From assembly GCA_947088155.1 (NCBI GenBank), contig CAMUFL010000006.1:26485-90484 (forward strand): a stretch of 64,000 nt of DNA, written 5' to 3'. Source of the stretch: an uncultured Gardnerella sp. GTDB taxonomy: Bacteria > Actinomycetota > Actinomycetes > Actinomycetales > Bifidobacteriaceae. How positions within the stretch are numbered: position 1 is the first letter of the stretch; every line of letters starts with the position of its first letter. This document shows, one piece after another, positions 8,453 to 17,324 of the stretch. The notes below the pieces were generated by a model. It ran no database searches and was not told the DNA's origin. It was given only the letters and a program-made list of their open reading frames with translations. The translations under genes were made by a program, and so were the position numbers.

Positions 8453-9832
8453 CTATATAAGACTTTTTGCGTCCAATTTTGCAATATCGCTAGAAGATAG
8501 CACTTCGTAAGCATTGCGGTAAAGCCGCGGCACGCGAGGTCCGATTCCAGTCATGATTTCGTAGCTGATTGTTCCTGCAGCTTCTGCCCAATCGTCGGCA
8601 GTAGGCTCAGCAAATTCCACACCTCTTCCAGGACCAAAAAGCGTTACAGTATCGCCTTCTCGGACGCCTAACTCTGCAGCATCGCCTTTTAAATCAACTA
8701 TGAACTGATCCATGCAAACTCGCCCTGAAACATTCAAAATTCGCGCACCTTTATTGGTTTCTACTCTAACCGGTCCGCCCTGCTTATCAACATGACGCGC
8801 ACCTTGCATATCAAATCCGGAAGCAGATCGCAAAATTCCGTCAGCGTAACCAAGCGGCACAATAGCAGTACTCGTATTATTTGGAGTTAAATACGTGCGC
8901 CCGTAGGAAATTCCATGCCCTTCTTCTACAGCTTTTACAGTGCCAAGTTGCGCTTGAAGCGTCATAGCTGGTTGCAATCCATAAGTTTGAGAATCCCCCA
9001 TTGCAGGATCCGGCTCGTATCCATACAAACCAATTCCTGGTCTAACAAGCTCAAAACGAATTTCTGGACGATTAAGCGTTGCAGCAGTATTCGCTAAATG
9101 GCGGATTTTAGGTGCCACAGATGCTTCTTTCATGCGATTTGTAAACTCGTGGAATTGTTGGATTTGCCGGTCGGTTGCATCTACAAATTCTGGAACATCA
9201 GGAGAATCTGCCACAGCTAAGTGACTCCATTGGCCAATAACCTCAATTACGCCTTCACTAGAGTATTGTTGCAATTTTTCTAGAGCGGCACTAAAACCTT
9301 CTGGCGTAAAACCGTTTCGTCCAAAACCAGTATCGACTTTTACGTGCACGCGAGCAGGTTTACCTAACTTTCGTGCAGCAAAAGCTACAGCATCAAGAGA
9401 GTCAACAGAGCCTACTGAAATATCGATATCTGCTGTAATCAGATCTGCAAATCTCGTAGTTGGAGCGCTAGTAAGCCAAGTGAGAATATGGCAACGGCTA
9501 GAATCAATACCAGCTGCACGCAAACGCAACGCTTCGTACGGTTGAGCTGTGCCAAGCCAAGTAGCACCTCCAGCCAAAGCCGCGAGCGCACTAGGAACAA
9601 GCCCGTGACCGTATCCGTCTGCTTTTACGACTCCCATAACTTCCGGCGCATTCTGACTAGGCTGCAAATCTTGCGAAACGCGCTCAACCAAAGTACGCAT
9701 ATTGTCTCGAAGCGCCTTCAAATCGACAATTACTTGCCCAGGGTATACGCTTAACGCGCGAGCATAGTTTGCTTCTAACATTGCCGCATTACGTGCACTA
9801 TTACTTGCCGCATTACTTAAATCTGTACTCAT
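8453..9832 (-). CDS. alr: Alanine racemase
   Basis: A PLP enzyme converting L-Ala to D-Ala for peptidoglycan. The TIM-barrel PLP motif VMGVVKADGYGHG places the Schiff-base lysine at residue 70. The C-terminal beta domain carries VCMDQFIVDL and the segment AGTISYEIMTGIGPRVPR with the second-base tyrosine. At 459 residues it is somewhat long because of an N-terminal Ser/Ala/Asn-rich stretch of about 25 residues; an internal Met at 18 could be used instead, but AGGTGAGTT stands in good position before the first ATG. It is upstream of dgt in the same direction. Confidence 0.95.
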   Translation of the reverse strand: MSTDLSNAASNSARNAAMLEANYARALSVYPGQVIVDLKALRDNMRTLVERVSQDLQPSQNAPEVMGVVKADGYGHGLVPSALAALAGGATWLGTAQPYEALRLRAAGIDSSRCHILTWLTSAPTTRFADLITADIDISVGSVDSLDAVAFAARKLGKPARVHVKVDTGFGRNGFTPEGFSAALEKLQQYSSEGVIEVIGQWSHLAVADSPDVPEFVDATDRQIQQFHEFTNRMKEASVAPKIRHLANTAATLNRPEIRFELVRPGIGLYGYEPDPAMGDSQTYGLQPAMTLQAQLGTVKAVEEGHGISYGRTYLTPNNTSTAIVPLGYADGILRSASGFDMQGARHVDKQGGPVRVETNKGARILNVSGRVCMDQFIVDLKGDAAELGVREGDTVTLFGPGRGVEFAEPTADDWAEAAGTISYEIMTGIGPRVPRLYRNAYEVLSSSDIAKLDAKSLI

Positions 9833-9918
9833 AACTCACCTAACTGATTTAGTATGCTTTTAATGCTACATGCTCTTTTGCATACTCTCCATAAGCTTTT
9901 TAAGAACACATGCGCATT

Positions 9919-10458
9919 TCATATGACATGATTAAGTGTTTGCACCCATTGGTATGCAATACGTACTGCACTGTGCGCACGATCTGGAATAACGACCAAT
10001 CCACAACGACTAAACCCTGCACGCGTAATTACTTTTTGCATAATCACGTTATCTGGATGCGTATCAATGCGTACATTATTATAGTTTTGCTGCACCCAAT
10101 GCAAGCACGCTGTTGCCATTTTTGGTTTTATTCCCGAAGATGCTAAGCGGTGAATTGTTACATAAGAGGAAATATCATCAAGCCATGCACCGTCAATACT
10201 GGCATACACTTCATCAACACCTTCGCATAATGCGAATTGCGCTAAAATACGCTCGTTATGCGATTCTGGATCCTCGTCAACAATCAAATAGAAACGTTTT
10301 AAACGAATATCCTCAATAACACTTGAAACAAGTGGAAAACTATTCCCCCACTGATGAGGATTGCCTGTAACACGCATAAATTTGCGAGCATTTTCATAAA
10401 TATGCTCAATATTTCGCAAGTCACCAAGAGTTGCTTTTCTCAATGTTATATCTTCCAT
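9919..10458 (-). CDS. GNAT-family N-acetyltransferase
   Basis: About 179 residues with the GNAT pattern: an N-terminal beta-strand ITLRKATLGDLRNIEHIY, a central sheet, and the acetyl-CoA binding region around HRLASSGIKPKMATACLHWVQ, then DTHPDNVIMQKVITRAGF (the usual N-x-x-M-x-x-x-x-x-x-x-GF end). Its acceptor is unknown. I chose the ATG at 10458 because AGAGG stands 5 bases before it, rather than the more upstream start at 10494. It lies between luxS and alr on the same strand. Confidence 0.8.
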   Translation of the reverse strand: MEDITLRKATLGDLRNIEHIYENARKFMRVTGNPHQWGNSFPLVSSVIEDIRLKRFYLIVDEDPESHNERILAQFALCEGVDEVYASIDGAWLDDISSYVTIHRLASSGIKPKMATACLHWVQQNYNNVRIDTHPDNVIMQKVITRAGFSRCGLVVIPDRAHSAVRIAYQWVQTLNHVI

Positions 10459-10511
10459 GCCAACCTCTAAAAGAAACCAAATAAAATCACGCAAAATTAG
10501 CTAATTATTAC

Positions 10512-11006
10512 TTACACAAGTTTGCGCTCAAAAGGATCCGAACTAATTCCCTTCGCTAGAATATCTTTACACCATTGACTAGCACCAAATAAACTGTGGT
10601 CTCTATAGTTGCCGCAAGATTCAATAGTTGTTGCAGGAACATCATCCCAGGTGGCATTAAACGCAATAAACTCAAGAGATTCCTTTAAAGCGCGCGCCAC
10701 ATCTTCTGTGCTGTGTTCGCCCCAAGTTAGCAGATGAAAACCAGTTCTGCAGCCAAAAGGCGAGCAATCAATATAGCCATCAATACGCTCACGAAGTAAC
10801 ACTGCAATCATATGCTCAATTGTATGCAAAGCTGCAGTAGGAATCGCTTCCTCATTAGGCTGCGTTAAACGAATATCATAGTTGGAAATAACATCCCCAT
10901 TAGGACCTTTTTGCGTATTGATATAGCGCACATAAGGTGCTTTTACTTTAGTATGATCTAGTTCAAAACTTTCTGGTCTAGGTCTAGACGCATCCTGCTT
11001 ATTCAT
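10512..11006 (-). CDS. luxS: S-ribosylhomocysteine lyase LuxS
   Basis: A 164-residue metalloenzyme that splits S-ribosylhomocysteine to homocysteine and DPD, the AI-2 precursor, within the activated-methyl cycle. Metal ligands are visible as H61 and H65 (HTIEHM) and C131 (ESCGNY); the catalytic cysteine lies in SPFGCRTGF at C86. The start ATG at 11006 is preceded by GAAGGGA at good distance; a GTG at 11021 lies inside that ribosome site and is rejected. No pfs or methionine gene is adjacent, so the context gives no further clue to a signalling role. Confidence 0.95.
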   Translation of the reverse strand: MNKQDASRPRPESFELDHTKVKAPYVRYINTQKGPNGDVISNYDIRLTQPNEEAIPTAALHTIEHMIAVLLRERIDGYIDCSPFGCRTGFHLLTWGEHSTEDVARALKESLEFIAFNATWDDVPATTIESCGNYRDHSLFGASQWCKDILAKGISSDPFERKLV

Positions 11007-11123
11007 AAGTATTCCCTTCACTTAACTACACAATAAACAACGTACTCTTTAACGTAGTGAGTACTTCTATAGTAGACGGTAGTTGCCTAATTAGTTGAAA
11101 GATTTATTAGTAGAAAGATTTAT

Positions 11124-12836
11124 TTACATGATTGCTGCGTTTACAAGAGCACGAGTGTAGTCATTTTGTGGATTATTGAGCACATCATTTACACTGCCAC
11201 ATTCCACAACTTTTCCTTCATTAAGAACAATAACTCGCGTTGCTAAATGCCGGATCATACCCAAATCATGACTTACAAATATGCATGACATGCTTTTACG
11301 CTCGGAGCGAATGGATGCAAAAGCGTCTAAAATGCGAGTTCTTTCCGCAACATCAATTGCACTCATAGGCTCGTCAGCAAGCAAAACTCGAGGATTATTG
11401 ATTAATGCGCGAGCAATACAAACACATTGCGCTTGACCGCCAGAAAGCTCGTGAGGATGACGTTCCAAAAAATCTTCAGGTTTTAAGCCTACTAATTTCA
11501 GCATTTCACAAACACGCTGCTCAATAGTTGCATCGTCTAATTTAAGCGATTTTTGCCATATTCTAAGAGGCTCAGCAACACTTTTTTGAACTGTCCAGCG
11601 TGGATCCAATGCGGCAAACGGATGCTGAAATACAAGCGACGATTCGCGTCTCATAAGCGTACAAGCATTTTTATTTACTTCTAATAAATTGGCATTATTT
11701 ACAATTTCACCGCAATAAGTAACGTTTCCTTCGCAAAGAGTTTCAAGCCCCAACATAGCGCGTATAAGAGTTGTTTTGCCGGAACCAGATCCGCCAATAA
11801 TCGCCAAAGATTCGCCAATATTAAGATTTAAATCTACGCCTCTTAACACTTCAGCACGAGTTTTTGCGCGACCTAAAGTAACGTGAATATTTTTTGCATT
11901 TATAAGCGAATTTTCTTCACTATTGCCAATACGGGAATTAAATTTCTTAGAATCAACGTTTGCAGAACCAGTATTTACAGAACCAGTATTTGCAAAATCA
12001 ACATTTGCAGAACCCACTTTTACAGAATCTAAATTTTTAGAACCTAAATTTTTAGAACCTAAATTTTGCGCTCTAAAAGTCAACTTTTTAGCAGCACTCA
12101 CTAATTGTTTAGTAGAAGAAATACGCGGATTATCAAGCAAATTCTTAATATTTTCACTATCGACCACACGCCCAGAATCAAGCACATAGCAACGATTAGC
12201 AGCATGCGAAAGCACAGAAAAATCGTGCGTTACAAAAAGCATTGAAGCGCCCATATCATCTACAAGTGAAGCAAGCATTCGCACAACTTCACTTTGTGTA
12301 ACCGAGTCAAGCGCGGTAGTAGGCTCATCAGCCAAAATCAAACGCGGAGAAGTAATCAAAGCTGTAGCAATACCAACTCGCTGCTGTTGACCTCCAGAAA
12401 GCTCAAACGTGCGTTTAGATGCGAGATTTTTCGACAACCCTACTTTTTCAAGCATCATGCATACTCGATTGTGAATATCGTCATCATCTAGATTGTAATG
12501 TATTCGCAAAGGCAAAGAAATTTGTTTTTCAACGCTTAACATTGGATTAAGCGCTCTATTAGCCTGCTGAAATACTACACCAACGTATTTTCCGCGAATA
12601 GAAGCTAAATTTTCATCTTTTGCTTTCACTGTTTGAAAATTGCCAAGCATACAAGAGCCTGAAATTTCAGCATTTGACGGCAATAATCCAGTTATAGCTC
12701 GAATTAGCATAGATTTGCCAGAGCCAGAGGAACCAACTAAGCCAACACGCTCACCGTCAGAAATCTCAATTGATACGTTGTCAAGAATTAGTTTTCCGCC
12801 AAGTTTTAGCGTGAGATTTTGAATATTTAAGCTCAT
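11124..12836 (-). CDS. Fused double-ATPase subunit of an oligopeptide-type ABC importer (DppD-DppF-like)
   Basis: Two complete ABC ATPases in one 570-residue chain. Domain 1 has Walker A GSSGSGKS (35-42), signature LSGGQQQRV (147-155) and Walker B ILADEP. Domain 2 has GGSGSGKTT (about 348-356), LSGGQAQCV (464-472) and LLADEP. They drive uptake through the two permeases upstream. Between them lies an unusual linker (about 257-300) made of eight pentapeptides such as LGSKN, VGSAN and TGSVN, encoded by 15-bp DNA tandem repeats. The start overlaps the upstream permease stop by four bases (ATGA), indicating translational coupling. Peptide is the likely substrate class, but nickel or other solutes are possible. 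Confidence 0.9.
   Translation of the reverse strand: MSLNIQNLTLKLGGKLILDNVSIEISDGERVGLVGSSGSGKSMLIRAITGLLPSNAEISGSCMLGNFQTVKAKDENLASIRGKYVGVVFQQANRALNPMLSVEKQISLPLRIHYNLDDDDIHNRVCMMLEKVGLSKNLASKRTFELSGGQQQRVGIATALITSPRLILADEPTTALDSVTQSEVVRMLASLVDDMGASMLFVTHDFSVLSHAANRCYVLDSGRVVDSENIKNLLDNPRISSTKQLVSAAKKLTFRAQNLGSKNLGSKNLDSVKVGSANVDFANTGSVNTGSANVDSKKFNSRIGNSEENSLINAKNIHVTLGRAKTRAEVLRGVDLNLNIGESLAIIGGSGSGKTTLIRAMLGLETLCEGNVTYCGEIVNNANLLEVNKNACTLMRRESSLVFQHPFAALDPRWTVQKSVAEPLRIWQKSLKLDDATIEQRVCEMLKLVGLKPEDFLERHPHELSGGQAQCVCIARALINNPRVLLADEPMSAIDVAERTRILDAFASIRSERKSMSCIFVSHDLGMIRHLATRVIVLNEGKVVECGSVNDVLNNPQNDYTRALVNAAIM
11943..12062. repeat. 15-bp in-frame tandem repeats in the ABC-ATPase linker
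   Basis: About eight degenerate 15-bp units read on the plus strand as AGAACCTAAATTTTT and variants; neighbouring copies near 12020-12060 are nearly identical. Each unit adds five residues to the linker, so copy-number change would keep the frame. Confidence 0.75.
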
Positions 12837-13717
12837 TTTTCCCCTACTTTATTCGTACTTTTTGATGAAGGATCTAAAACTTTGCGCAATACGTCACCAA
12901 AAAGATTAAGAGCAACAACAACCACAGTCACAATCAAACCTGGCCAGACAACCGATAAAGGATTTACGTGAATTAACGAAACAGAAGTAGCCAACACGCG
13001 CCCCCAGCTAGGAACTCCAGAAGGAACACCAATACCCAAGTATGTTAAGCCACTTTCAGCCAAAATAACAGTTCCTGCAGAAAGAGAAAGCTCAACAAAA
13101 GCAACAGGAATAATATTTGGTAAAACATGATGAATAAGAACATATTTACGCGAGGAACCTTGCAAAACAGCTGAAGTCACATAATCAGATTGCAACGCAA
13201 GCTGCGCACTAGGTCGTACAATACGTGCTAAATTCAAGCCATAGCCAGTTCCACAAGCAATAACAATCACAACAACACTAGCTCCAAACGGAACTGCAAG
13301 TATAAGCGCAATTAAAACAGTTGGAATAGAAATCAATGCGTCAACAGACATAATGCTTATTGTGCGAACCATTTGTGAACTAGAAATCATAAAGCTCAAA
13401 ACAATAAACCCAATACAAGTAGCAACTAGAACAGTAGAAAAAACGAGAATCAGCTCAATTCTTGAACCTGCCATAAGCCAACTAAGCATATCTGAACCAG
13501 TGCCGTCCGTGCCAAGCCAATGCGAAAAAGACGGCTTCTGCCATACTTTAAAACCATTAGTTTCTAAAAGTGAGTACGGAGTCCATAAAAGCGAAAGCAA
13601 AGCAACAAAAAACCATATTGCAAACGTTAAACACACAAATTTACCGAAAGTAGCATTCCATATGCGCTTAAACAAAGTAGATTTTACTTTGATACTTTTT
13701 TTAGACATATTGCACAT
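12833..13717 (-). CDS. Oligopeptide-type ABC transporter permease (DppC/OppC-like)
   Basis: A 294-residue inner-membrane permease with about six transmembrane segments. It has the OppC-type N-terminal extension containing HWLGTDGTGSDMLSWLMAGSR, and a cytoplasmic EAA-like loop (SSRKYVLIHHVLPNIIPV) that docks the ATPase. AGGTGAG stands before the ATG. The gene follows the DppB-like permease by 42 bases and overlaps the ATPase gene by four bases, forming a tight operon. Confidence 0.92.
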   Translation of the reverse strand: MCNMSKKSIKVKSTLFKRIWNATFGKFVCLTFAIWFFVALLSLLWTPYSLLETNGFKVWQKPSFSHWLGTDGTGSDMLSWLMAGSRIELILVFSTVLVATCIGFIVLSFMISSSQMVRTISIMSVDALISIPTVLIALILAVPFGASVVVIVIACGTGYGLNLARIVRPSAQLALQSDYVTSAVLQGSSRKYVLIHHVLPNIIPVAFVELSLSAGTVILAESGLTYLGIGVPSGVPSWGRVLATSVSLIHVNPLSVVWPGLIVTVVVVALNLFGDVLRKVLDPSSKSTNKVGEK

Positions 13718-13759
13718 AAAAACTCACCTTATTCGCATGTTAGATTCAACAATAGGAAA

Positions 13760-14725
13760 TTAATTCAAACTATCTTTAGATAACCTAGGGTCAAGTAGTC
13801 GATGGGTAATGTCAACTACAAAGCCGATTAGTAAGAACAGCGCAGCAAGCATAAAAAGCTCACCTTGTACTGCAATTAGATCGCGCAAACCAACATCTCG
13901 AACCATTCCCGTACCAATACCAGGTAAGGAAAACAGGTTTTCAATAACCATCACGCCCATAACCATATGAGCGAAAGTTAAACCAATAACAGATACAAGT
14001 TGAGGAAGAGCAAGTCGCAAACCAACACGCCACACAACTTGTTTGCGAGTCATTCCGCAAGCCATAGCTTGAGAAGCTACTTCACTTTTAACAATATTTT
14101 CAACAGTTGCAGCAGTGTAACGCATAAAACTAGAGCCAACAATAAGTCCTACTGTAAGAGCCGGAATAAGAAGAGACGCAAAAGCTTCAGGAAATTCGCT
14201 CCAGCCATCTGTAGGGAAACCTTGAGTTGGCAACAAACTGAACACACCAATACCGCGTCCTAATAGCAAAATAAGTAGCATGCAACCCCATAATGCTGGA
14301 ACAGAGCCTGCTGTAATAGCCAAAAAGCGCATAATTGCCTGTGAAAGTTTGCCTTCATGAGTAATTTGCAAACATCCAAGTGAAATACCAACTACTAAAG
14401 CAATAAACAGACCCAAAAGAATCAGCGGAAAAGTAATAGAAGCACGCATCGCAATAGTTGAACTTACAGAACGACCAGTTAACATAGACACGCCAAAGTC
14501 ACCGCGGAAAACACCACAAATCCAGTCAACATACTGCGTAAAAAGTGGTTTATTAATACCAAGTTCTGCTCTAAGCTCCTCTACTTTTCCGCTAGGAGCG
14601 TTTAAGCCGGCCATAACTTGCGCAACATCACCCGGAAGTACACGTAACGATATGAAAATAACTACAGAAATACCAAGTAAAGCAAGAGTAAACAGCAATA
14701 CTCTGTAGCAAATCATGCGAAACAT
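13760..14725 (-). CDS. Oligopeptide-type ABC transporter permease (DppB/OppB-like)
   Basis: A 321-residue permease with the typical N-terminal membrane segment ending in ISLRVLPGDVAQVMAG, then five more hydrophobic helices and the EAA loop around MTRKQVVWRVGLRLALPQL. It pairs with the following DppC-like subunit. A strong ribosome site (AGGAGG, 6 bases before ATG) starts it. The binding-protein gene lies 477 bases upstream rather than adjacent, with repeats in the gap. Confidence 0.92.
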   Translation of the reverse strand: MFRMICYRVLLFTLALLGISVVIFISLRVLPGDVAQVMAGLNAPSGKVEELRAELGINKPLFTQYVDWICGVFRGDFGVSMLTGRSVSSTIAMRASITFPLILLGLFIALVVGISLGCLQITHEGKLSQAIMRFLAITAGSVPALWGCMLLILLLGRGIGVFSLLPTQGFPTDGWSEFPEAFASLLIPALTVGLIVGSSFMRYTAATVENIVKSEVASQAMACGMTRKQVVWRVGLRLALPQLVSVIGLTFAHMVMGVMVIENLFSLPGIGTGMVRDVGLRDLIAVQGELFMLAALFLLIGFVVDITHRLLDPRLSKDSLN

Positions 14726-14803
14726 AAAATGCCTCCTTTCTATGTTCTTCTAGTCGAAACGCACCACAAATACACAAATTCGGGCACTAGTGCAGTTTGC
14801 GCG

Positions 14804-14847
14804 CTGCGCGAGTGTCTCATTTTGCATGTTTTGGGACACTCGCGCAG
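14804..14847. repeat. 13-bp inverted repeat (CTGCGCGAGTGTC)
   Basis: Exact arms at 14804-14816 and 14835-14847 with an 18-base loop. No T-run follows on either strand. It is the first of several palindromes in the gap between the binding-protein gene and the permease genes. Confidence 0.7.
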
Positions 14848-14911
14848 ATTACGCTCGCGCGCGCTTTGACCGAGCTTGAAATCAACAGGATTTTAAGCTC
14901 CTTCAAAGCGT

Positions 14912-15010
14912 GATTTGGCTCAATTGTGAAGCACGGTGTGCTTCACATGCCAAATCAGCCGAACGGCTATGCCGTGAGGAATATGCGCGAAGACAGGTCG
15001 TCAGCGCACA
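14912..15010. repeat. Nested palindrome and repeat-family segment (copy A, left part)
   Basis: GATTTGGC (14912-14919) pairs with GCCAAATC (14949-14956), enclosing GTGAAGCAC/GTGCTTCAC (14926-14934, 14938-14946). The adjoining 14958-14982 segment, containing CTATGCCGTGAGGAATA, recurs almost exactly at about 60195-60219. Confidence 0.7.
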
Positions 15011-15054
15011 CAAACCACAACCAAATTCCCAATGTGCCCACATGTGAGTCTTCC

Positions 15055-15187
15055 CTGCCTTCGTCAATCGAGACGAAGGCAGACCTCGCTTGCGTTGAAA
15101 GCACACTGTGCTTTCAACTTGAGCAAGCTCGGCGCTCCGAGTTGCCTTCGCGCGCTACGCTCTATGCGCGAAGGCAGGTCGTCGCGC
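15055..15187. repeat. Composite palindromic repeat of four consecutive hairpins (copy A, right part)
   Basis: In order: CTGCCTTCGTC/GACGAAGGCAG (15055-15065, 15072-15082); GTTGAAAGCACA/TGTGCTTTCAAC (15094-15118), itself enclosed by GCTTGC/GCAAGC; CTCGG/CCGAG (15128-15141); and GCCTTCGCGC/GCGCGAAGGC (15144-15153, 15166-15175), ending in TCGTCGCGC. The same words recur at 41.5 kb and, in reverse orientation, at 63.7 and 63.9 kb. Confidence 0.8.
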
Positions 15188-15202
15188 ACAGCTAACACAA
15201 AA

Positions 15203-16894
15203 TCAGTTAAGTCGCAGGTTGTATAGCGGCAAAATCTCTTGATTCATGTCAAAAGGCATTCCTTCAAGATTCTTCACTTTCGCAGTTACAACGCGATAGT
15301 TAAACAGCCAATCAGCAGGAGCATCCTCGCTAATAATTCGCGCAGCTTTAGCAAGCAATTTATCTGACTCTTTAGGATCCGCACAAAGCATAGCTTTAGC
15401 ATACAAATCCTGGACTTGCTTATTGTCGTAACCGTAGTAATACGTAGGATCCGCCCACTGCCCAAAATCGTGACTCTCATTGTGATCAACCATCGACAAA
15501 TCATACTGCTTATTCTTATAAACATCTTGAAGCCAAGTAGTAAACTCAACAATATTAACTTTCAAATTGATTCCAATAGGCTTCAATTGCGAGCGCAGCT
15601 GATCGCCAATTTGCGTGCCGTAAATATTCGGATAAGTAAGCGTCAAATCCATAGGATGAGATTCGTCAAATCCGACTTCCTTCATTAGCTCCTTAGCGCG
15701 CTGCAAATCATGAGGATACAGCTTAGTTAAATCCTCATAACCAGGGTCAAGAGAAGGAATTGGACCACCAAGAGCTAAATCCGTGCCGCCACGAGATGCA
15801 ATAATTTGCTTGTGATCAATCGCGTAACGAATAGCTTTGCGCACGCGCTTATCCTTAGTACGTTCGCCTTTCATATTCATAGCTAGAACAAATTTATCTG
15901 TGCCATTACCTGCACTGACATCGTAACGCTTGGAATCATCTTTAAAAGGCTTAGCAAGTTGACCAGAAATAGGAGCTAATGCTTGCACAGAACCGGAAGA
16001 AAGTGCGTCAACCGCTGCGTTATCGTCAACAAAATAGCGAACTACTATCTTATTAGTTTGCGCACGATGAATACCTTTATAACGCGGATTTGCTTTTAAA
16101 ACAACACGATCATTTGGCACAAATTTGTCAATTAAATACGGTCCAGAACCAACTGCTTGAGTTTTTGCATCATACTTTGCGCTTTTATCAAAAACTAAAC
16201 CTGAACGACTGCAAAGTGCCCACAAAAGCTTAGCATTTGGCTCTTTAAGAGTGATTTCAAGCGTGTAATCATCTTTTGCTTTAGCAGACTCAACTTTTCC
16301 AACCATGTTAGAGCCGCGATATTTTTTAGCAATAAGCTCGCTAAACGACCATTCTGCATCATGCGCAGTAAGCTTATTGCCGTTAGAAAATACAGCACCC
16401 TTACGCATGTGGAATGTGTAACGCAAACCATCTTTACTTACTTCCCAGCTTTGAGCTAACGAAGGAACTACCTGATTAGTAGCATTGCGAGCAACTAAGC
16501 CTTCATACACGTTACCAATAAGCAACTGGTCGAGTGAGGAACCTGATTGATTACGGATATCAAGATTCGTAGGAGCTAACTTTAGACCTATAGATATAGT
16601 TTTGTTCGAAATTTCCGATACTGAATTTGATTTATTTGGTTTATTAGATGTAGTAAGAGTTGCAAAAATTGCACTAAACACTACTACCAAAACAATAGCT
16701 AAGCTAAATAGCCAGATCTTGCCCATTTTGCGTTTCGAGCCTGAATAAGCATATTTTTCAGCTTCATTCAGCGAAGAGTCAGTGCTCGCAGCGAAAGAAG
16801 TGCTTTTATTAGTCTCATTGTTAGTTTTACCGGAGAATTTTTCAGTCGCGCCGTTTTCTTCGTGCACGCTTTCCTCAGGTTTGCTATTAGCCAT
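15203..16894 (-). CDS. Oligopeptide-type ABC transporter substrate-binding protein (SBP family 5)
   Basis: The extracytoplasmic receptor of the importer encoded downstream. After a polar Ser/Asn/Glu-rich N-terminus of about 57 residues comes one hydrophobic segment (about 59-81), then a family-5 solute-binding fold: LKLAPTNLDIRNQSG, GLVARNATNQVVPSLAQSWE, YTFHMRKGAVFSNG, and later AIRYAIDHKQII. No lipobox cysteine follows the hydrophobic segment, so it may be held by a signal anchor instead of a lipid, which is unusual for a Gram-positive binding protein. The ATG at 16894 has AAAGG 8 bases upstream and is preferred to the start at 16918. Peptide binding is inferred from family. Confidence 0.88.
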   Translation of the reverse strand: MANSKPEESVHEENGATEKFSGKTNNETNKSTSFAASTDSSLNEAEKYAYSGSKRKMGKIWLFSLAIVLVVVFSAIFATLTTSNKPNKSNSVSEISNKTISIGLKLAPTNLDIRNQSGSSLDQLLIGNVYEGLVARNATNQVVPSLAQSWEVSKDGLRYTFHMRKGAVFSNGNKLTAHDAEWSFSELIAKKYRGSNMVGKVESAKAKDDYTLEITLKEPNAKLLWALCSRSGLVFDKSAKYDAKTQAVGSGPYLIDKFVPNDRVVLKANPRYKGIHRAQTNKIVVRYFVDDNAAVDALSSGSVQALAPISGQLAKPFKDDSKRYDVSAGNGTDKFVLAMNMKGERTKDKRVRKAIRYAIDHKQIIASRGGTDLALGGPIPSLDPGYEDLTKLYPHDLQRAKELMKEVGFDESHPMDLTLTYPNIYGTQIGDQLRSQLKPIGINLKVNIVEFTTWLQDVYKNKQYDLSMVDHNESHDFGQWADPTYYYGYDNKQVQDLYAKAMLCADPKESDKLLAKAARIISEDAPADWLFNYRVVTAKVKNLEGMPFDMNQEILPLYNLRLN

Positions 16895-17324
16895 ACCATA
16901 AACCTTTCTTAATGGCATATAAACATTATTTATTTGTTATTATTTATTTCTTTATTTATTCTTGTCTTATAGCTCGCCGCTTTATTGGAAATGCACATTT
17001 GCAAACATAACTATTTGCATACCACATAAACCCAAATACAAGTCGACTGCATTACTAATCGTAGTCGATTGACAAGCCAGTCTCATCTATGGCGCGTCCA
17101 AAAAATCAAATCATATTTTGTATATTTTTGTAATATTTTTATACCAATACATATGAGATATATCCTACGAATGTGGTTAAATTCCAACAGAACGTAAACT
17201 TGCAAACGTACGCAATAATCGACATAAGATTAAAGCGTAGAAGCGCGCAAATTTACGAAATATTAAGATGCATACACGTATCTCATATGTTAAAGCTCAT
17301 ATGTTAAAGCTAAAGCGAGGAATG
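16895..17324. other. Divergent intergenic region between the binding-protein gene and pdxS
   Basis: About 430 AT-rich bases with no gene. It contains a short inverted repeat TCGACT/AGTCGA (17043-17048, 17063-17068) and a perfect 14-bp tandem duplication CTCATATGTTAAAG (17282-17295, 17296-17309) just before the pdxS ribosome site. Promoters for both flanking genes must lie here, but I cannot place them with confidence. Confidence 0.6.

Noticed and set aside
10459..10494. Upstream start of the GNAT gene
   Set aside because: No ribosome site before it, while AGAGG precedes the downstream ATG at 10458.
14903..15226. Several short frames within the 15-kb repeat cluster
   Set aside because: They are translations of palindromic repeat DNA in both strands and have no independent support.
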